The notes under the pieces: generated by a model
The model's input: only the letters and a program-made list of their open reading frames with translations
Told to the model about the DNA's origin: nothing
Database searches by the model: none
Made by a program: the position numbers and the translations under genes
In this document: positions 33,820 to 43,420 of the stretch, one piece after another
Position numbering within the stretch: the stretch's first letter is position 1
How the letters are laid out: the number at the start of each line of letters is the position of its first letter
Virus record (IMG/VR): IMGVR_UViG_3300043436_001506
Location: 1 to 46,446 of that record
Direction: 5' to 3' (one strand)
Origin: a virus
Length of the DNA stretch: 46,446 bases

Positions 33820-36800
33820 TTAACAAGGTTTTTCATTAATAGCATCAGAAGGCATTGTACCTTCTTGGGGTAGAATAACTGCGTAGTCATCCAAATTAAT
33901 ACCAGACGAAGATAATACATCTGCAGTAGTTTGTGCATTTTCGGTCACAACTTCTGGTATATTCTCTGTCACTGTTTGTGCGCTAATAGGAGCTGCAGGC
34001 TTAGGAGCACTTGGCTTTGCGGTACGTGTATTAATTTGCTTAATAATCTTTGCGTCGTAACTTAATTTAATTAAATCTTTAGATGCTGCACTTTTATGTT
34101 TTGCAATTACTTCGGTTTTTCTAGTACCTAAACTTAAATCATCAATTGTAATTGCTCCATCTTCTTCTGAGTATTGAGAAGCAAATGCAAGGATACTAAT
34201 TGAATCTACAGGTAAGCCAAAGTCTTCTCCTAGGATAGCATAAGTAGTTTGTTGCGTAGACCATTTGCTTACGTTAGAAGGATAACCTTGTTTAGAACTA
34301 TACAGAGTAGTTACGAATCTATCTTCGTCTTTGAACTTCTTATTTTTAAAGTCAATGATGTGTACTCTACCTTCAGGATCTACAGCAAGAATATCCATAG
34401 CACCTGCCACACCTTCTAATCCTGTTTCTTGTTTTTCCTTTTCAGTAAACTCACGGTGGATAATAAGACCTTCGGTAAACAACTTCCATCCTTGACCAGT
34501 TAACTCGTCACGCACAGCTTCTAGTTCTGCTACCAAGTCGTCAAACTGTGCTTGTGTAAATAAAAGTTCATATCCTTTTCCTTTACGCAATCTCTTACCC
34601 ATGCCTTGTGCTTCTTTGATGTACTCACCTAAAGTTTTTACTTTATTTCCACCTAGAATATCACGACCTAGAATGTCCAAGAAGTTACCTACTGCTGCTC
34701 CCATTTCCATGTTAACTTCAGAGTTTTCAGTCTCTACGTTATTGTCACCAAGTACACGTTTAACAAAAGCAGATTGTCTTTCATATTTCTTGCCTTTAAT
34801 AATATACCCCACCTTATCAGGATCTGGTATATTTTTAGAATCAGCAATCATCTTTTCGACAGCTTTTATTGTACTTTCTTGTGTTACTCTTAATGGGTTT
34901 GCTATGGTAGTCGTTACTTGTTTAGCACTAGCAACAACTTCTTCAGAAGGCATCTCTTGCAGATTTACAACATTACCTACACTAAACTCAAAAGCATAAT
35001 CACTACGAACTACACGCTCTGAGCCATCTTCGTTTTTTAAGGTAATTAGTGGCTTCACACTTTCTGATGTCTTGTCGACAGGAGCAGATAGTCTTACTCT
35101 CTTCCCTTCTACTATACCTCTCCTCAATTCATCAAAACTCTTTTCAACTTCACTAGGGTCTTCTTTTGATTTTGTAGTAGGCAAATACATCAATAGAGAA
35201 TGCTCTCCGTTAGTGTCTTTGTTTCCTTCTTTAGAATACTTTTGTACCTTACCGTTAGAATCCAAGATAGTAAACGTAAGTACATTTAAGTCAGTAAACA
35301 TAGTAGGACGGGCACCAAGTTGAGGATACAAAAGACCAGTTACTTTATCTTTACTTCTATTAACTTTCAACCATAAGTCAGAACCATCTGCTTTGCCTCC
35401 TTTGATTAAGTAAAGCATTGTATTGTCTTTAGCTCTCACAATTACATTCTTATGTTCTATTCCACTAGCAAGTTTTACTGTAACTGTTCTGTTCTTATTC
35501 AATTCTAAAAGTTCAGCCTCGGTAGCATTTAAGTTCGGTCCTCCTTCTGGAGTAATTTTACTTAACATTTGTTTGTCAAACATATAAGTAAGAGCCGACT
35601 GTTTTACAAATCCGCTAGGCATTAAACCCATGAACTGAGTTCTTAACTCACGAATTCTTTCTTTAGTTGTATTTGGATTCTGTACTTCATTGAAAATAGC
35701 TTCCAAGGTATTCAAAGTATCTACGCCTAATACATCTTCTATAAGAGTAAAGAAATCTACTATTGCAGTTTGAGGATTTTTCTTAGAAGATACTTCTTGA
35801 TTTAAAGACTGAACAATCTTTTCTTGTATGTCAAAGAAAGGAACATTAGGAAGTTGAGCCTCACCAGTAGGCCTGAACAAAGGAGTAGTTATTAAAACTT
35901 TACTCTGCTCTACCAAATTGGCTTGTTGTTGTTCAGTGCCTTTAGTGGTAGCTTTAGTCTTACGAGTCTTTTTCTTTGTGTTCTCTTTAGTTTGCTCTAC
36001 GTTGTCTACTATAGGCTCAGCAACAGGTTGCTCTAAAGCAGCTAGTTCGGCATTATACTTAGCATCATCTTTTTTAATACCTACATCCATTTTACCAAAC
36101 TCAGCAGACATAATACTTACAACACTATCAAATCTTGAACTAGTAGGAGTTCTTTTTACTTTTCTTACTGTAATTTTTGCATCATCATCCAGACCTTCAA
36201 ACACTTCTTGATAATCTTCATCTAAGGGAAACTCTTCTTTAAATTCTTTAACAGTCATTGTTTTCCCCCCTAGTGTTACAGTAGTGTCTCCAACTTTTGC
36301 TTCATATTCTGTTACACTTACTGTTGTTCCTTCTACATCTTGAATAGAATTAGTTTGAGTTACTGTTCTTGTTTGACCTTTTCTGTTTCCTTTTTCTACA
36401 ATTTCAGAAGATATTGTTTTTGTAGTTTTTTTCTCTGTAATGGTTCTAGTATCTGTAGGTTGACTAGGCTGCCCCAAAGCAGCTAGTTCTGCTTCAAATC
36501 CCTCTTTAAATTCTTTAGCAAAATACTTACCTACAGACCAAGCTACCCCTATATTATTACCCTCTAAATCTGAAAACAATTTTCCGTTTTGTTGGATTAA
36601 TCCTTTATTAGCTAATTCTGTTGCTATCCTTTCTGCTATCTTTTCTCCAATTGCATTAGATTGTCTTTTTCTATTAGGTTTACCGTTATACTTAGAAGTT
36701 AAAATATAGTCTAATGCGTTTTTTATGTCTTCTTTTTTATCTTCGATATTATCTAATTCATCTAGTTCTTTGTTTAGAAGTACATCTACTCTTTCTTTAG

Positions 36801-39800
36801 CATTATAGACTAGTCCTTTTAGAGCATCCAAGGCTCTAGTATCACCTGCTAATCCAGTTCTTTCAATATTTTCTTTTCTTTTCTTCTCCCATGCTTCTAT
36901 TTTTTCTGAATATTCTGCATCAATTTTAGCATATTCTTCTTGCCTTCTTCTTTCTATATCAGCTTTAGCATCTTTTACTTCTTCAACAGCAACTCCAGGA
37001 AACTCTATTCCTAGTTGTACTGCGGCATTAGCTACAGCTTGTGAAGTAGGAGCAGCGAGTTGTGTCATACGAGCCAACTGATAAAGACCAAACGTATGTG
37101 TGTAGTCTGATTCTTCTACAGGTTCATTGTTGGCTACCATGTCCATTTGCTTCAATGTTTTTTGGATTTGAGCATTGTCTTTACCCAATGCTTGCATTAA
37201 AGCAGCCATTTTAGCTTTGGCAGAATTAAGGTCAGTTGTCTTAACTATATCAGCTATAGCATTATTTACATACTCTGTTCTTTCTTTAGGTATGCTAGTA
37301 ATAACTTCAGACTCGCCAGTAACTTCATTAACAACAACTTCATTTTCTTCTGTAGGCAACTCTTCCAATACCTCTACGGCATCTTGGAATTCTTCTGTCA
37401 TGTCTTCAGGAATAAGTTCAGGAACAACAACAGGTGTTTCTCCTACTTCTTCCAAAGAAACTTCAGCACGTTCTATTTCATCCTGCTGATCGCTTTGTTT
37501 TTCTAACTCTTCAAACTTTGCAAGTTCTTTATTTATAGCGTCTTTGTTTGTTGCTAGGTACTCAGCAAATGTCAAAGTATCTATTAACTCACCTCCAGTA
37601 TTACTTGCTTTGCTGAATCCAACTTTTTTTACAGAGGCAAACTTCTTGATAATATTCTTGGCAAAATTTTCTTGTTGAGCCAAGGACATCTTACCTGTAT
37701 TTACTCCTGCGATTAGAATATCTGTCAACAAGGCATCGTACTTCTTAACCTTGTTTTCCATCTCACCAATCTCTTCGTCCATCTTTTCTGCAAGACTTTG
37801 AAACAACTCTACCTGCTCATCACTTAAGTCATTGATTGTTTGGTATTTAGTTCTTTCTTTTTTCTGATCTGCAGTAGTTGGTTCTGTTTCCTTAGGATTA
37901 GTTTCGTCAGGCAATCCTTCGGTTTCTTCAAGATGATCTAAGAATACTTCAGTTAAATCTTCTCTGTCCTTCTTAAGTTTATCTAACTCGTTTTGATTCT
38001 GGCCAGTAATGTGGAAGTACAAGTCAGAACCATTATCAGGATCAATCATAGCTTGTACAACCATGTCTTCTGCATCTTGCACCTCTTTGATTCCTGAAGT
38101 ATCAATAGGAGGTACCTCTCCTTCAGTAGCAATAGCACTTGCTAGTGGGTTATAAGTTCCTCTAGCAATAGCCTCTTGCTTTGCTTGTTCCCTTTGTTCT
38201 TGTACTCTAACTAATTGTGAATGGTATTCCCTTAACCCTTCAATATGTCTGCTAGGTTGTTTCTCCTTAATAGCACGTCCTAACTGAGTTTCAGCATTTA
38301 CTATAGATTCTGCTAGAACTTGGCTAGTGGTAGTATACCTTGCATCTTCTACTTTAGCTCTAATGGTATTCTGAACAATCTGATTCTTTTGGTCATCAGA
38401 CATATTCTCAAATACTGCTACTTGTCTTTTGTATTTATCTATACGCTGTGTAGCTTCTTCTGCTTCAGCAATCAATTCTTTTCTACGGTCTTCAGTTAAA
38501 GTAGGATCATCACTAGCAAGTTTTGTTTCTATGCCTCTAACCTTAAGTATCTGTTTAAAGTAGTCAAATTGTTTCTCCTGGTCATTAACTAGGTCAGAGG
38601 TAAATGTAGCGGCATCTGCACGATTCTTTAGATTCTGCACACCGTACTCATCTGAAACTGCTACTAGATCTTGTAGTCTAGCTAACATATTACTGGCTTG
38701 AGTTTCGTCTAACTCACCTGCTTTGAATGCGCTATTAATCTTGTTTTTGTAGTAGTCAGCATTAACCATCATATCATACATAGCAGAGTATTTTTTATTC
38801 TCTGTGTATGCTTTGATTTGTCTACCACCACCTGCGGAAGGTACAAAGAATCCTCCAGCAAACGCATTTACAATCCCTTCAAAATCTAATGACTGTGCAG
38901 GCTCTCTTCTGTAATTAGCGTAGTCTGTAAATGCATCTATACTTGCATTAGTAATTTCAGAAAAAATTTCTTCTAAACCCTCTTCAGTACCACGAGCAAT
39001 ATAGAATCTACCTGCAGAACTTAACTTGCCAAATACATCAGCTGAGTTTCTAGCTAAAAATCCTAAAGCATTTTCTGATAACTTTCCTCCAAGTAAACCT
39101 GAGTAAAGATTTCTATACTGATTAAAATCTCCAGTCCACTTCTTACCAAACTTACCAGCTAGGTTACTTAATCCTATGCCCTTTTCAGCAAAGTCGTCTA
39201 GGTACTTTAAGTTAGGGAATATGTTTTCTGCAACTAATTCAACTGCCGTGGACAGAGTTGCAATGTTACGTGCAATCTCTTGTGCATTTTTTACACCCTG
39301 TGCTTCTAGTCTTTCTACTGTCCTATTGTACTGTTCAGGATACATTACTGCTGTCATACCAATTGCAGAAGGCAATCGGTCAGCAAGTACATTCTTTAAA
39401 AGAAAGTTGTTACTGCCTCTAAATGTAGTACCCCAAGCAGTTGCAGTGCTTTTACTTGCTTGTAATGTCTTTGCAAAACGTGCTGCATTTACTTCTCCTA
39501 GTAGTGAAGTAGTAACACCGCTTCTAATTCCTGTCTGCAAAAAAGCACCTCCTAAAGATTGTACTGTTCTACCTGCACCAGCAAAAGCTAGTACTTGTGG
39601 GATTGTTTCTGCAGCTGTGTTTAAAGTTCCATTAAAACTAAGATTCCAACCTCTAGGATCATACCAACTACTACCTGCATCTTGCCAAAACATAGTAGTA
39701 CTAGTTATAGGTTTACCTGCTAATATACTTGCACGTTCATCTATAACTGTCGGTACTTCCAAACGTTGACGCATGTAGTTATAAAAAGCATTTCTACTTC

Positions 39801-41697
39801 TATAATCGCTACTACGAGGAACCCCTAAGTTTTCATTAAGAACTGTTTGGTCTACAAACTTAAAACCTTCAGCTCCCATACCAATTGCTTTTTGGTAAAG
39901 TCTACTAGCAGTTTCATTTAGTTTTGCCCCAGTTTGGGTTTTTCCAAAGTTTCCTCCGTAGTAACTTACTGCCCAATCTTCATACCAAGCAGTTTGTTTA
40001 GGAGCATTTCTTAAACTATTCCACTGATTTTCTTTTTCTAAGAAAAGTCTTCGATCTTCTGCAAAGTTCTTAACTAACGGATTGTTCTTTAGTTCTTCGT
40101 AGTTATATGTTTTAGCAATTGACTTATCAAATGCATCTGAATAATCTACTGTTTGGTTTAATTCTCCTAAACGAGTTTCGTATTTCTTTTTATCTGGCTC
40201 AGTAAGTATACCTTTAGCTTGTTTCTTTTGGTAATCCAAATTAAGCTGTTCTCTTTCTCTGATAGTGTTAATACTTTTTTGGTATAACTCTTCAGATATT
40301 CTTTGAGCAAACTGAATTCCTGAAAAAAGAATATCATCTTTAGCATCAGCAAATCTATAATCTCCTGAAGCTCTGTTCCTAGTTTGATCAAATTCTGTTC
40401 CATTGAAAGCTTTTTCATAAACCTTACTTGCACTTAAAGCGTACGCATTAACATCTTTTTGATCTTTTATATTTGGATCAATGCCCTGAAAATCTACATC
40501 TTTAGTACTAATCTTATTTGAGTACTTTTCAGGGTTTGTGAATTTAATGAACTCTTGGTAGTCTCCAAAGACTCCTTCCTCTACTAATACTTGTCCTAAA
40601 CCAAATGGAGATTGTTTTAAACTGTATTTTTTAGACTGCTCTTCAAAGAACTTTTCTTTAGATAAAGTAGGATTAATCTTCAGAGCATTATTGTACCTGG
40701 TATCTAGAATCTCTAAAGTCTTATTTGCAAGCATTGCTTGCGATCTGTTCTTGTATACATCTGCAAGTTCATTCAACAGCAAACTAGAGCTCTTCTTTGC
40801 GTTATCAAATTGCCTAGCTGCGTCTCCTAAGACAAATGCTTTTGATGCCATTGTTGCTCTACCTCTACTATACGCACTTTCCCACTGTCTTAAAGATGCT
40901 GTAGATGTTGTATCAATGTGCTCAAGTTCTTTCTTTAAAGATTGATATCCTTCAGTAAGAGAGTCTATATCTTTACTGCCTAAAAAGTTATTAACCAGTT
41001 TTTGATAACTACTTAACTTCTCCTTATGTTCTTCCGCAAATGTGGTTCCCATCGTAGGATAGTTCATACCAGCAGTTGCACTGTAGTCGTTATATACTTT
41101 ATCTAACTTAGTTAAAAGCTCATTGTTGTAGTTTTTACCTTGGTAACTCTGCGGTACGTAGTTTAACTTAGATATATTGTTAGGCAAAGAATCAATCTTA
41201 CTTTGAATCAAAGTAGATTGAAGATTTATTTGTAACTCCCCTAGTTGCTTTGGATTTAACTTAGCCAATCCTTGCTTTGTAACTTCGTCACTTACTATTG
41301 CATTTGGATCTCCTAGTTGTATAGATTTTTTTGTAGCAGGAGATTGGACATTTTGAGCAATCTTGTTAATAGCGTTTATTTCATCTGTTGTCAAGTTCTT
41401 TGGTTTCACTTGAGATGAAGTAGAAACAGCAGATGTAATATTGCCTAAGGAAAAACCTGTAACTCCACTTGCTACTTTAGTAGAACTAGGAGCATTAGGA
41501 GATGGCGCTATAGTGCTTGGTGCAGAAACGTCTGCAGTAGAAGTTCCTTGACTAACGTTAGTTGACGCACTAGCTCTAAGAAATTCTTTTCTACTAGCCG
41601 CTAATGCATCAATTCTATTAGCCTCAGCAAGTGCCGTTTGGGGGGATACTCCTTTACCAATTAAAGAAGCTGCTTTGATAGTACCTGGAGAAATCAT
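33820..41697 (-). CDS. Giant virion cargo protein with C-terminal PD-(D/E)XK domain (2625 aa)
   Basis: The N-terminal 120 residues are Ser/Thr/Ala-rich; long helical and coiled-coil regions follow. Around 690-850 hydrophobic Gly/Ala-rich stretches (TIPQVLAFAGAGRTVQSLGG and GGAFLQTGIRSGV) recall membrane-active ejection proteins. A duplicated AELAALxQP linker flanks an inserted segment of about 147 residues. Near the C-terminus GAMDILAVDPEGRVHIIDFKN gives D2435, D2449 and K2451 of a PD-(D/E)XK nuclease fold, followed by the expected QQTTYAIL. A flexible Pro/Ala/Thr tail ends in INEKPC. That final residue is the only cysteine I can find in the whole chain. It probably is packaged and enters the cell with the RNA polymerase. 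Confidence 0.75.
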   Translation of the reverse strand: MISPGTIKAASLIGKGVSPQTALAEANRIDALAASRKEFLRASASTNVSQGTSTADVSAPSTIAPSPNAPSSTKVASGVTGFSLGNITSAVSTSSQVKPKNLTTDEINAINKIAQNVQSPATKKSIQLGDPNAIVSDEVTKQGLAKLNPKQLGELQINLQSTLIQSKIDSLPNNISKLNYVPQSYQGKNYNNELLTKLDKVYNDYSATAGMNYPTMGTTFAEEHKEKLSSYQKLVNNFLGSKDIDSLTEGYQSLKKELEHIDTTSTASLRQWESAYSRGRATMASKAFVLGDAARQFDNAKKSSSLLLNELADVYKNRSQAMLANKTLEILDTRYNNALKINPTLSKEKFFEEQSKKYSLKQSPFGLGQVLVEEGVFGDYQEFIKFTNPEKYSNKISTKDVDFQGIDPNIKDQKDVNAYALSASKVYEKAFNGTEFDQTRNRASGDYRFADAKDDILFSGIQFAQRISEELYQKSINTIREREQLNLDYQKKQAKGILTEPDKKKYETRLGELNQTVDYSDAFDKSIAKTYNYEELKNNPLVKNFAEDRRLFLEKENQWNSLRNAPKQTAWYEDWAVSYYGGNFGKTQTGAKLNETASRLYQKAIGMGAEGFKFVDQTVLNENLGVPRSSDYRSRNAFYNYMRQRLEVPTVIDERASILAGKPITSTTMFWQDAGSSWYDPRGWNLSFNGTLNTAAETIPQVLAFAGAGRTVQSLGGAFLQTGIRSGVTTSLLGEVNAARFAKTLQASKSTATAWGTTFRGSNNFLLKNVLADRLPSAIGMTAVMYPEQYNRTVERLEAQGVKNAQEIARNIATLSTAVELVAENIFPNLKYLDDFAEKGIGLSNLAGKFGKKWTGDFNQYRNLYSGLLGGKLSENALGFLARNSADVFGKLSSAGRFYIARGTEEGLEEIFSEITNASIDAFTDYANYRREPAQSLDFEGIVNAFAGGFFVPSAGGGRQIKAYTENKKYSAMYDMMVNADYYKNKINSAFKAGELDETQASNMLARLQDLVAVSDEYGVQNLKNRADAATFTSDLVNDQEKQFDYFKQILKVRGIETKLASDDPTLTEDRRKELIAEAEEATQRIDKYKRQVAVFENMSDDQKNQIVQNTIRAKVEDARYTTTSQVLAESIVNAETQLGRAIKEKQPSRHIEGLREYHSQLVRVQEQREQAKQEAIARGTYNPLASAIATEGEVPPIDTSGIKEVQDAEDMVVQAMIDPDNGSDLYFHITGQNQNELDKLKKDREDLTEVFLDHLEETEGLPDETNPKETEPTTADQKKERTKYQTINDLSDEQVELFQSLAEKMDEEIGEMENKVKKYDALLTDILIAGVNTGKMSLAQQENFAKNIIKKFASVKKVGFSKASNTGGELIDTLTFAEYLATNKDAINKELAKFEELEKQSDQQDEIERAEVSLEEVGETPVVVPELIPEDMTEEFQDAVEVLEELPTEENEVVVNEVTGESEVITSIPKERTEYVNNAIADIVKTTDLNSAKAKMAALMQALGKDNAQIQKTLKQMDMVANNEPVEESDYTHTFGLYQLARMTQLAAPTSQAVANAAVQLGIEFPGVAVEEVKDAKADIERRRQEEYAKIDAEYSEKIEAWEKKRKENIERTGLAGDTRALDALKGLVYNAKERVDVLLNKELDELDNIEDKKEDIKNALDYILTSKYNGKPNRKRQSNAIGEKIAERIATELANKGLIQQNGKLFSDLEGNNIGVAWSVGKYFAKEFKEGFEAELAALGQPSQPTDTRTITEKKTTKTISSEIVEKGNRKGQTRTVTQTNSIQDVEGTTVSVTEYEAKVGDTTVTLGGKTMTVKEFKEEFPLDEDYQEVFEGLDDDAKITVRKVKRTPTSSRFDSVVSIMSAEFGKMDVGIKKDDAKYNAELAALEQPVAEPIVDNVEQTKENTKKKTRKTKATTKGTEQQQANLVEQSKVLITTPLFRPTGEAQLPNVPFFDIQEKIVQSLNQEVSSKKNPQTAIVDFFTLIEDVLGVDTLNTLEAIFNEVQNPNTTKERIRELRTQFMGLMPSGFVKQSALTYMFDKQMLSKITPEGGPNLNATEAELLELNKNRTVTVKLASGIEHKNVIVRAKDNTMLYLIKGGKADGSDLWLKVNRSKDKVTGLLYPQLGARPTMFTDLNVLTFTILDSNGKVQKYSKEGNKDTNGEHSLLMYLPTTKSKEDPSEVEKSFDELRRGIVEGKRVRLSAPVDKTSESVKPLITLKNEDGSERVVRSDYAFEFSVGNVVNLQEMPSEEVVASAKQVTTTIANPLRVTQESTIKAVEKMIADSKNIPDPDKVGYIIKGKKYERQSAFVKRVLGDNNVETENSEVNMEMGAAVGNFLDILGRDILGGNKVKTLGEYIKEAQGMGKRLRKGKGYELLFTQAQFDDLVAELEAVRDELTGQGWKLFTEGLIIHREFTEKEKQETGLEGVAGAMDILAVDPEGRVHIIDFKNKKFKDEDRFVTTLYSSKQGYPSNVSKWSTQQTTYAILGEDFGLPVDSISILAFASQYSEEDGAITIDDLSLGTRKTEVIAKHKSAASKDLIKLSYDAKIIKQINTRTAKPSAPKPAAPISAQTVTENIPEVVTENAQTTADVLSSSGINLDDYAVILPQEGTMPSDAINEKPC
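36035..36489 (-). repeat. Direct repeat flanking an inserted segment of the 2625-aa gene
   Basis: The 14 bases AAAGCAGCTAGTTC occur at 36035-36048 and 36476-36489, 441 bases (147 codons) apart. Both encode AELAAL. The segment between them is rich in Thr, Val and Lys and looks unlike the flanking helices. It may be a domain gained or duplicated by recombination at the linker. Confidence 0.5.
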
Positions 41698-41704
41698 CTG
41701 TTAG

Positions 41705-43414
41705 TTATTTTGGACCCTTGTTCAACATGTCTTGCATAGCTTTTATCTGCTCAGGAGTTGCACCAGCATCTGCACCCGCACCTCCACTAGATGATTTACC
41801 ATATAACAGTTTTGCTAAATCTGGATTATCTTTAAACAACTGTGCTTTAGCATCTAAATCTCCTTGAGTCTTTGCTCTTTCTTCTTCTCTAATTTGGTCA
41901 GGTGTTTTGCTTTCTTTTCCGCTACCACTTGTTTTAGAACGAACTTCAATTTGAGCAATCTGTCCGCTAGACATCAAAGTTAAAGGATTAGCTTCAAGGA
42001 AGTCAGAGAGACTTGTATTGTATCCCTTACCCATACTTCTGTTAATAGAAACTATCAAGTTTCCTTTATCTTTATTTGCTTCTGCGTATTTGTAAGTATT
42101 AAGTAAAGTATTCAACTGTTCTAGATAACCATCCTTAACTGATTGTTTCAAATCAGGATTGTTTGTAATTTGAGTAATCATGTCAGAGATTGCAGCAGAA
42201 CCTTTTGTAGTAGGAACTGTCTTAAGTACTTTAGTAATACCACTCAAACGATTAGCAGATGCTCCACTTTGAGTGGTGTAATCTAACTGCTGTTCAAACT
42301 CTTTGGTCTTTCTACTTTCAGCACCTTGTGCTGCAATTTGAGAAAGTTTAAACTGATTGTCAAGATTAGCCATGTAGACTTTGTTCTCTTTCAATTCTGT
42401 CTTAGTATTGTTGAAAGAAAGTTGTTTAGAAATACCGTCAACAAAACGTTTGGTAAAGAATGGAACATACTCACCCATATCAAAGTCATCTGGATTCATT
42501 TTAATATTCTCGTTTGCAGCAGTTATTACTTGCTCATTGTAAGAGATAACTTGTTGCAAAGAATTCATTTGACTTATCTGTTCAGCTGTTGGTTTCTTTA
42601 CGCTAGTAAGTCTACCTAACTCCTGCATGGCTTTTTTGCGAGTCTCATCGGCTAGTAACTTTTCTTCTTTGTTACTTCCTACCCAACTCTGGTATAGAAC
42701 ATCACTACCTAAACGATACATGTTTGCTTGAGAGTGAATCTGCAATTGTGCTTGCTCCTCTGGAGTTAAACTAGACATAAGTCTATTGTACACATCTTCA
42801 CGGGTTTTGCGTTTGTGTTCTACTTGTTGAATGTAACCAGCAGGACCTTGCTCGAATGTAGTGAAAGTTTCAGCTTCAATCTCTTTCTCTGCTGCTTTCA
42901 TCTTAGCACTGATATCTACATACTGTTGGTAGCTTTTATTCTTTGCTAACTTAGTATCTAGTCCTCCACTTTCTATGTAACTATTTACATCGTACATGTA
43001 CACTAAGTCATTATCACTACTTCTTTTGTCTTTAGCCATGCCATTCATCTCAGTTACTCTACGTTGATACTCTTGTCCATTCTCTAAAGCAGTTTTGATA
43101 TACTGGTCATTTTCAAAAGGTTTACCTAGGTTAATAACTGCTTCTACGTTACCAATGTTTGCAAAGTCAAGACCTGCATTACCCTGAACGTTTTTAACCA
43201 ACTTATTAAACTCTTGGTCAAAATAATTCTTAGCGTTTTCATTGATTATAGTACCACGCAATTTTCCGTAGTTATCGTAAACTTGTTTGATTTGTTTACG
43301 ACCTTCATCATACATCTCTTGTTTCTTTAATGCAACTTTAATCAAATCCTCAGCTGGGATTGGACTTATGTAGTCATTAGTTACAAACTGTGTATGTTGT
43401 GCTGCAATTGCCAT
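41705..43414 (-). CDS. Cysteine-free virion protein of unknown function (569 aa)
   Basis: The 569-residue product is almost entirely helical, with heptad-like stretches (for example KYGxx-type region AKMKAAEKEIEAETF, and ETRKKAMQELGRL) and a Gly/Ala-rich linker before a short C-terminal helix (PEQIKAMQDMLNKGPK). No cysteine is found. It lies between the 973-aa and 2625-aa genes with six- and seven-base gaps, so the three are co-transcribed. In crAss-like phages proteins encoded here are virion components; whether this one is cargo, a tail-hub protein or a scaffold cannot be told. The family is not recognised. Confidence 0.75.
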   Translation of the reverse strand: MAIAAQHTQFVTNDYISPIPAEDLIKVALKKQEMYDEGRKQIKQVYDNYGKLRGTIINENAKNYFDQEFNKLVKNVQGNAGLDFANIGNVEAVINLGKPFENDQYIKTALENGQEYQRRVTEMNGMAKDKRSSDNDLVYMYDVNSYIESGGLDTKLAKNKSYQQYVDISAKMKAAEKEIEAETFTTFEQGPAGYIQQVEHKRKTREDVYNRLMSSLTPEEQAQLQIHSQANMYRLGSDVLYQSWVGSNKEEKLLADETRKKAMQELGRLTSVKKPTAEQISQMNSLQQVISYNEQVITAANENIKMNPDDFDMGEYVPFFTKRFVDGISKQLSFNNTKTELKENKVYMANLDNQFKLSQIAAQGAESRKTKEFEQQLDYTTQSGASANRLSGITKVLKTVPTTKGSAAISDMITQITNNPDLKQSVKDGYLEQLNTLLNTYKYAEANKDKGNLIVSINRSMGKGYNTSLSDFLEANPLTLMSSGQIAQIEVRSKTSGSGKESKTPDQIREEERAKTQGDLDAKAQLFKDNPDLAKLLYGKSSSGGAGADAGATPEQIKAMQDMLNKGPK

Positions 43415-43420
43415 ATTTGT

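Noticed and set aside
26241-33860. Split inteins joining the giant proteins
   Set aside because: The cysteines lie at the ends, but there is no room for intein domains and no intein motifs were seen at the junctions.
39176-39769. 197-residue open frame on the plus strand inside the 2625-aa gene
   Set aside because: It is fully antisense to a well-supported gene, low in recognisable domain pattern, and its composition follows from the complementary codons.
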